DNA from: Azoarcus sp. KH32C
GTDB lineage: Bacteria > Pseudomonadota > Gammaproteobacteria > Burkholderiales > Rhodocyclaceae
NCBI RefSeq assembly: GCF_000349945.1
Contig: NC_020516.1
Coordinates: 1,860,001 to 1,924,000, forward strand
DNA: 64,000 nucleotides
Direction of reading: 5' to 3'
This document shows, in pieces, positions 57,300-64,000 of this stretch (positions are counted from its first letter, which is position 1; each line of letters opens with the position of its first letter). Under the pieces are notes generated by a model, which made no database searches, had not been told where the DNA came from, and saw nothing but the letters and a program-made list of their open reading frames with translations. Position numbers and translations under genes: made by a program.

Positions 57300-58853
57300 T
57301 TAGTCGCGGCCGGATTTGCCTGATCGCTCGGGACGTTCCACTTTGTCGGTGCGGTCGATGCGCTCCGGCCGCTCGCCGGTCGTCGGGCGTTCGATGCGCT
57401 GGATCGTCTCGATCCGCTCGACGCGCTTGCCGCCATCGAAGACTTCGATCCGCTCGCGAATTTCGGTGCGATCGCCGCTGTTCTTGATTTCGATGCGCTC
57501 GCGGCGTACCACTTCACCATCGGCGTTCTCGACCTGCCGCTCGACCTTTTCCCGTTCGATCTCCCCGGAGCCCGACATTGTCCGCTCGATTCGCTCGCGG
57601 CTGTCGCCGTCCTCTGTTTCAATGCGTAAGCGCCCGTCGTCGCTCTCGACGCGTGTCCTGCCGGAGCCGCCGTGACTTTCGTCCTCGGCGCGGTCGTCAC
57701 TTTCGCCCTGCTTGCGGGACGCCCCCGGCTGTCCGCGGTGCCGCGATTCGCCATCCGAGCTGAAATCGCGGACGAATTCGACGCGGTTCGCGCGGATTTC
57801 GCGGCGATCGCTGAAGACGCCATGAACGCGGATGCGCCGGTCGGCCGTCAGGTCCGCTTCGCCTCCGCCTGCGAAGGTCGTCCGCGGATCGAGCGCGATG
57901 GTGAAACCGCCTGCGCGCACCCCCCGGTCGTCGCGCCGGGCCACCAGTCCCTCGACCACCGCCTCCCGCACGCGTCCGGCAAACGGGATCGCCGGATCCT
58001 CGACGACCCGCGCCACCTCCAGCCGCCCGGAGGCCCATTGGCCACGCACCAGGAACTCGGTACCGGCCGTCAAGGGCTTGCCTGCGAGCGGAAGACCTTG
58101 CAGCGAATCCGGCCGGTCCGCGAAGCCGACCGCACTGGCTTCCTGCGCGGCGGGTGCACGTTCGATGCGCGTGGCGACGACATCGCCGACCGCATTCCGC
58201 AGGCCGCTGACCCGCACCGGGTCCCCCGGCCGCAAACCGGCGTCGACATGTGCGCCCGGCGCTATGCGGACCGGACGCCCCATCACCCGAAGCGATGCCC
58301 CAGCCGTCCCGGTATCCGTCACCGGACCTTCGAAGGCATTCAGGATCGAGATGCTGCGGGCTTCGAGCCCGCGATCCGAGGTCGCGGTTTCGATCGAAAC
58401 CACCTGGCCCACCGCCAGCCGGCTCGTCGCGGCCGCCATGCCGTTTTCGGTCAGAGGTACGGACTCGCCGTAGTGGACTTCGAGACCATTGACGCAGATC
58501 GATGCGAAGCCCGTTATCGTGCCGACAATGCCGGTTCCTCCGATGCCGTCAGTCGGAGATCCCGTCCCGCCCAGCCCTCCGGGTGCTCGCGCGACCGGTG
58601 CGCCCGTCCCGCCAATGCCCGACTCGGATGTCGTGATTTGCGCCTGCGCCGCGGGCGCGCCGGTTCCTCCCGCTCCACCCTCATGTGCCGGGCTGCCGGT
58701 ACCACCGATGCCGCCTTCATGCTCAGGGGCGCCCGTGCCGCCGATGCCGCCTGGATCGATGCACACCGGTGCCGCGTACACCGCGGGGGCGACTGCCGAC
58801 AGCAGGCCCGCGGCGAAGACGATCTGGCGGAGCAGGACGGAAGGCTTGGTCAC
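57300..58853 (-). CDS. Secreted DUF5666-type protein with GGIGGTG repeats
   Basis: A 517-residue protein with a signal peptide cut near residue 28. Residues 35-110 hold about six GGIGGTG(A/S)P repeats. DUF5666-like beta-domains follow (about 110-340; VGTITGFASICVNGLEVHY, PGDPVRVSGLRNAVGDVVAT). The last ~150 residues are highly charged, with runs such as RERIEIKNSGDRTEIRERIE. The Gly-rich part is likely flexible and cell-envelope facing. GTG 58853 overlaps the stop of the DUF6502 gene (GTGA), so the two proteins are made together. Function unknown; in other proteobacteria the same two domains tend to be neighbours (recalled, not searched). Confidence 0.7.
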   Translation of the reverse strand: MTKPSVLLRQIVFAAGLLSAVAPAVYAAPVCIDPGGIGGTGAPEHEGGIGGTGSPAHEGGAGGTGAPAAQAQITTSESGIGGTGAPVARAPGGLGGTGSPTDGIGGTGIVGTITGFASICVNGLEVHYGESVPLTENGMAAATSRLAVGQVVSIETATSDRGLEARSISILNAFEGPVTDTGTAGASLRVMGRPVRIAPGAHVDAGLRPGDPVRVSGLRNAVGDVVATRIERAPAAQEASAVGFADRPDSLQGLPLAGKPLTAGTEFLVRGQWASGRLEVARVVEDPAIPFAGRVREAVVEGLVARRDDRGVRAGGFTIALDPRTTFAGGGEADLTADRRIRVHGVFSDRREIRANRVEFVRDFSSDGESRHRGQPGASRKQGESDDRAEDESHGGSGRTRVESDDGRLRIETEDGDSRERIERTMSGSGEIEREKVERQVENADGEVVRRERIEIKNSGDRTEIRERIEVFDGGKRVERIETIQRIERPTTGERPERIDRTDKVERPERSGKSGRD

Positions 58854-59710
58854 GGTTTGGCGTCCCCGGGCGTGTCGGCGGGCTGCGCAGCAGCGCTGGG
58901 TTCAGTATAGAAGTAAAGCCCGATTGTCATACGTTGCCGTGGCTCTGCGCTCTCGGCATCGCGCGTCTCCAGGCTTGCCGCCAGGGCATTGAAAGCGACG
59001 AGCGCTTGCATGCCATCGGTTGAAACCGCACTGCGCAACTGCTGAATGCTTGCCGGAGAGAGCGCGTCGTAATGCACGCTGCGCTCGAAGAGGGGCGAAC
59101 CCTCGGTCGTCAGGTTATGCACGGCGGCGCAGGCGTGGTCATGGACATTGTGCCCGAAGTAGGCCACCTTCTCGTCGAAGCCCTGCTGCGGGACGAAGGC
59201 ATTCGTACTCAGATGCACGAGATCCGCCTCGTCGATCTCCACCACGCCGAGGCGCAGCCACTCGTCGAGCACCACGCGTGCCCGGATGTCGGTGCTCACG
59301 GACCGCACGAGCCCGTCGAAGGAACGATCGCCGCCGATGCTCGCCAGGCGCGGCAGCGGCAGCGCTTGCCCGGGGGCGGCGCAAAAGGGCGGGGTGTTCA
59401 ACCAGGTGCTGACGAGGTGCGCACCCATCGAGATCGCCTCCGGCAGTTGCTCGGACTCCGTCTCCAACTGCCCCCGGAGGCGTTTCACGTCCTTGCGATG
59501 CACGCCGGTCAGCAGGCTGACGCGGCTGTCGCTGGGAGGGGCCTTGTCGAGGCGGAACTCGCCGTCCGCCACTTCGACGAAGATGGCCTTCAGCATGTCC
59601 GCGAAGTACGGGTAGGTCACGCCTTTCCTTAACATCAGCCGCACCAAGGGCCGCATTACGCGTCGCAGGGCGTGCAGTAGCGAAGCGGGCGAGGTGGTGG
59701 GGGAGGGCAT
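58850..59710 (-). CDS. DUF6502 family protein
   Basis: A 286-residue cytoplasmic protein. An N-terminal winged-helix-like region is seen (LHALRRVMRPLVRLMLRKGV, then VSLLTGVHRKDVKRLRGQLE), which resembles DNA-binding folds, followed by a domain with FVPQQGFDEKVAYFGHNVHD and HAC. It is upstream of and overlaps the DUF5666 gene. A regulatory role for the pair is possible; no experimental function is known to me. Confidence 0.75.
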   Translation of the reverse strand: MPSPTTSPASLLHALRRVMRPLVRLMLRKGVTYPYFADMLKAIFVEVADGEFRLDKAPPSDSRVSLLTGVHRKDVKRLRGQLETESEQLPEAISMGAHLVSTWLNTPPFCAAPGQALPLPRLASIGGDRSFDGLVRSVSTDIRARVVLDEWLRLGVVEIDEADLVHLSTNAFVPQQGFDEKVAYFGHNVHDHACAAVHNLTTEGSPLFERSVHYDALSPASIQQLRSAVSTDGMQALVAFNALAASLETRDAESAEPRQRMTIGLYFYTEPSAAAQPADTPGDAKP

Positions 59711-59794
59711 GCGTAAGGCGAGCGAGCGAAGGAATGTCCCTTCATTCTAGGATTGCGTGGGAAAATTTACCATGCATGCCTTGGGGCGAAAAAA

Positions 59795-59817
59795 AGCCCG
59801 ACCAGAAGGGCCGGGCT
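59795..59817 (-). terminator. Rho-independent terminator of the fumarase gene
   Basis: On the minus strand AGCCCGGCC / GGTCGGGCT forms a 9-bp stem with one G-T pair and a five-base loop, then TTTTTTT. It is 26 bp past the fumarase stop. Confidence 0.85.
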
Positions 59818-59842
59818 CTTTCGCTGCCTGTGTTGCCGCAGA

Positions 59843-61375
59843 TCAGGCGGTCGCGAGCGGGATCTTGCCAATCTTGACCTGCCACTCCTTCGGGCCGGTG
59901 TTGTGCACGCTGGTGCCGTTCGAATCGACGGCGACGGTCACGGGCATGTCCTGCACGTCGAACTCGTAGATCGCTTCCATGCCGAGATCGGCAAAGCCGA
60001 CGACCTTCGCGCTCTTGATCGCCTTCGCGACGAGGTAGGCCGCGCCGCCGACCGCCATCAGGTAGGCCGACTTGTTGTCGCGGATCGCGTCGATTGCCGT
60101 GGGGCCGCGCTCGGCCTTGCCGACCATCGAGATCAGGCCGGTCTGTTCGAGCATCATGCGCGTGAACTTGTCCATGCGCGTCGCGGTGGTCGGGCCGGCG
60201 GGGCCGACGATTTCATCGCGCACCGGATCGACCGGACCGACGTAGTAGATCACGCGGTTCGTGAAGTCGACCGGCAGCTTCTCGCCCTTCGCCAGCATGT
60301 CCTGGATGCGCTTGTGCGCGGCATCGCGGCCGGTCAGCATCTTGCCGTTCAGCAGCAGCACCTGGCCCGGCTTCCACGACGCCACTTCTTCCTTCGTCAG
60401 CGTGTCGAGGTTCACGCGCGTGGCGACCTTCGTATCGGCTTGCCAGGTCACGTCCGGCCAATCTTCCAGCTTCGGCGCTTCGAGCTTCGCCGGGCCCGAG
60501 CCGTCGAGTTCGAAGTGCACGTGACGGGTCGCCGCACAGTTCGGAATCATCGCAACCGGCAGGCTCGCGGCATGCGTCGGGTAGTCGAGAATCTTGACGT
60601 CGAGCACCGTCGTCAGGCCGCCGAGGCCTTGCGCGCCGATGCCCAGCGCATTGACCTTCTCAAAGAGTTCGAGGCGCAGCTCTTCGACGCGCGAAAGCGC
60701 GGCGCCCGAGGCGGCCTTTTCCTTCAGTTCGTGGATGTCCACGGGCGCCATCAGCGATTCCTTCGCCAGCAGCATCGCCTTCTCCGGCGTGCCGCCGATG
60801 CCGATGCCGAGGATGCCCGGCGGACACCAGCCCGCGCCCATCGTCGGCAGCGTCTTCAGCACCCAATCCACGATCGAGTCGGACGGGTTCAGCGCGTAGA
60901 ACTTCGACTTGTTCTCCGAGCCGCCACCCTTTGCCGCACAGGTGATTTCCACGTGGTCGCCCGGAACGATCTCGTAATGCACCACCGCCGGAGTGTTGTC
61001 CTTGCTGTTCTGGCGCTTGCCGGCCGGGTCGAGCAGGACCGAGGCGCGCAGCTTGTTGTCGACGTTGTTGTACGCGCGGCGCACGCCTTCGTTGACCATC
61101 TCCTGGACACTCATCTTCGAGTCCCAGCGCACGTTCATGCCCACTTTGAGGAAGACGACTGCAATCCCGGTATCCTGGCAGATCGGACGATGGCCTTCGG
61201 CGCACATCCGGGAATTCGTCAGGATCTGCGCGATCGCGTCTTTCGCCGCCGGACTTTCTTCACGCTTCCAGGCTTCACCAAGGGCCTTGATGTAGTCCAG
61301 CGGGTGATAATAGCTGATGTACTGAAATGCATCCGCGATGGACTGAATGAGGTCTTCTTCGCGAATCACGGTCAT
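59843..61375 (-). CDS. fumA: Class I (Fe-S) fumarate hydratase
   Basis: A 510-residue enzyme of the two-domain iron-sulfur class. The [4Fe-4S] ligands are most likely C66 (HRPICQDTG), C184 (GAGWCPPG) and C280 (MIPNCAATRH); their spacing of 118 and 96 residues matches E. coli FumA. KGGGSENKS and GGTPEKAMLLAKE are family motifs. It interconverts fumarate and malate in the TCA cycle and is oxygen-sensitive. The name fumA is used for the class and not for strict orthology. It is divergent from acs. Confidence 0.95.
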   Translation of the reverse strand: MTVIREEDLIQSIADAFQYISYYHPLDYIKALGEAWKREESPAAKDAIAQILTNSRMCAEGHRPICQDTGIAVVFLKVGMNVRWDSKMSVQEMVNEGVRRAYNNVDNKLRASVLLDPAGKRQNSKDNTPAVVHYEIVPGDHVEITCAAKGGGSENKSKFYALNPSDSIVDWVLKTLPTMGAGWCPPGILGIGIGGTPEKAMLLAKESLMAPVDIHELKEKAASGAALSRVEELRLELFEKVNALGIGAQGLGGLTTVLDVKILDYPTHAASLPVAMIPNCAATRHVHFELDGSGPAKLEAPKLEDWPDVTWQADTKVATRVNLDTLTKEEVASWKPGQVLLLNGKMLTGRDAAHKRIQDMLAKGEKLPVDFTNRVIYYVGPVDPVRDEIVGPAGPTTATRMDKFTRMMLEQTGLISMVGKAERGPTAIDAIRDNKSAYLMAVGGAAYLVAKAIKSAKVVGFADLGMEAIYEFDVQDMPVTVAVDSNGTSVHNTGPKEWQVKIGKIPLATA

Positions 61376-61628
61376 GGTGCGTCTCCGAGAATGGCCTGGG
61401 GCCCGTGGTGGTGAGAAAATGGATTTTACCAGTCCTCGCGGCAGTGCAGCACCGAGTCGGGTAACGTGGTTCTACGGAGAGATGTAAGTCCTGTGTAAGA
61501 TACCTGTTCTTAAATGCCGACCAACCCGCGACGATTGACAACGTCGTGAGAAGACGCAGGCCGGGACCCACCGGTCGCCCCGCACCGGGGCAGCTTCAAC
61601 CAAATTGATCAGTTGAGGAGAGGAAAGC
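61376..61628. promoter_or_regulatory. Divergent fumarase/acs promoter region
   Basis: A 253-bp gap between divergent genes. TGTAAG occurs twice 11 bp apart (61483-61488 and 61494-61499), one helical turn, and an inverted repeat CGACG-N8-CGTCG spans 61529-61546. No reliable -35/-10 can be read. GAGGAGAGGAAAG immediately precedes the acs start. Confidence 0.4.
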
Positions 61629-63602
<1,974 letters not shown>

Positions 63603-63693
63603 CCCTTTGATGACAGGTGACCGGTCCATAAGAGGCCGGCCCTGACAAAAATAATTGAGGCAAGCCGGCGAGAGCCGGCAGTGGGAGGAGGAG

Positions 63694-63721
63694 AAGGCGC
63701 GCGTAAGCGCGCCTTTTTTTT
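63694..63721 (+). terminator. Rho-independent terminator after acs
   Basis: Stem AAGGCGCGC / GCGCGCCTT of 9 bp, loop GTAA, then a run of T. A second short hairpin (GCCGGC-GAGA-GCCGGC, 63664-63679) lies before it. Confidence 0.9.
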
Positions 63722-63803
63722 AGCGGGGTGCCGGCTGCCTGCACGGGTAGCCGGCATGCGCACATCGTTATAATCGGGTAGCCATCGTCATCATGAGGAG
63801 TCC

Positions 63804-64000
63804 ATGATGCGCAGCGGTCTCGCCGGTCAGCGGCTTGCGGCAGCATTTGCGCTGGCAGCCATGCTATTCAACTATCCCGTCCTGTCGCTATTCGATCGTG
63901 CCGAACCTTTCTTCGGCATGCCGATGCTATGGGTATGCCTGTTCATCATCTGGGCGCTGACGATCGCCATCGTCGCCTGGATCGCGGAGCGCGGGTCGCG
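63804..64000 (+). CDS. Small integral membrane protein (truncated by window end)
   Basis: ATG 63804 (or 63807) with GAGGAG 5 nt upstream. The 65 codons present encode two TM segments (about 12-30 and 43-62) with LFNYPVLSLFD and FGMPMLWVCLFIIWALTIAI. In related bacteria such small proteins often precede a symporter/sensor-kinase gene near acs; that is recalled, not shown here. The end of the gene is outside the window. Confidence 0.75.
   Translation, partial: MMRSGLAGQRLAAAFALAAMLFNYPVLSLFDRAEPFFGMPMLWVCLFIIWALTIAIVAWIAERGS

Noticed and set aside
59753..61414. A 553-codon frame antisense to fumarase
   Set aside because: Shadow frame; the fumarase frame has all catalytic cysteines.

Overview
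The window is high-GC DNA from a denitrifying betaproteobacterium, most likely of the Azoarcus/Thauera/Aromatoleum group (Rhodocyclales). The basis is a nor (nitric oxide reductase) cluster ending in a Dnr-type regulator, a three-gene KorCAB-type 2-oxoglutarate oxidoreductase operon of the kind described from aromatic-degrading Thauera and Azoarcus, and many c-type cytochrome and cyclic-di-GMP genes. The taxonomic call is inference from gene content; no marker gene such as 16S rRNA is present.

Layout. 1-3440: end of an RND adaptor gene and its inner-membrane pump. 3437-5153 (minus): translationally coupled ECF sigma factor, Tat-exported ferritin-like protein and small cytochrome c. 5313-9614: MacB-like ABC exporter (ATPase, permease, HlyD adaptor), then a PepSY-like secreted protein. 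10113-14801: korC-korA-korB, closed by a strong hairpin. 14847-18359 (minus): a diguanylate cyclase with a periplasmic c-heme site, a small cytochrome c, and a Cyc2-like fused cytochrome-porin; this could be an extracellular electron-transfer module. 18541-22486: hybrid histidine kinase divergent from an orphan Leu/Ile/Val-type binding protein. 23065-29633: complete tripartite RND efflux operon with divergent TetR regulator and operator. 29770-39272: mixed housekeeping and accessory genes (PhoX-like, AI-2E/PerM transporter, Dyp peroxidase, chemoreceptor, YihY/BrkB, CBS protein, FMN alpha-hydroxyacid dehydrogenase, Sir2-like protein).

39481-47163 is a 7.7-kb integrative element in tRNA-Thr(TGT). 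It is bounded by a 45-bp direct repeat whose inner edge lies in the anticodon loop. It carries a tyrosine integrase, an AlpA-like protein, a winged-helix-like protein, a primase-helicase, a small ribbon-helix-helix-like protein and unknown cargo, including a secreted repeat protein flanked by two copies of a ~125-nt noncoding unit. The intact tRNA is on the right, with a terminator supplied by the element; the old terminator is stranded on the left.

47205-64000: HD-GYP phosphodiesterase; dnr; the nor cluster (norC-norB, then norE-norF-norQ-membrane protein-CcoG-like Fe-S protein-norD-dnr, all minus strand) with an FNR/DNR box upstream of norC; an outer-membrane barrel protein; a DUF6502-DUF5666 pair; class I fumarase divergent from acetyl-CoA synthetase; and the start of a small membrane protein. 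NorCB reduces NO to N2O; NorE/F/Q/D support assembly; the regulator's recognition helix matches the box seen upstream of norC. No CRISPR array, rRNA operon or insertion sequence was seen.
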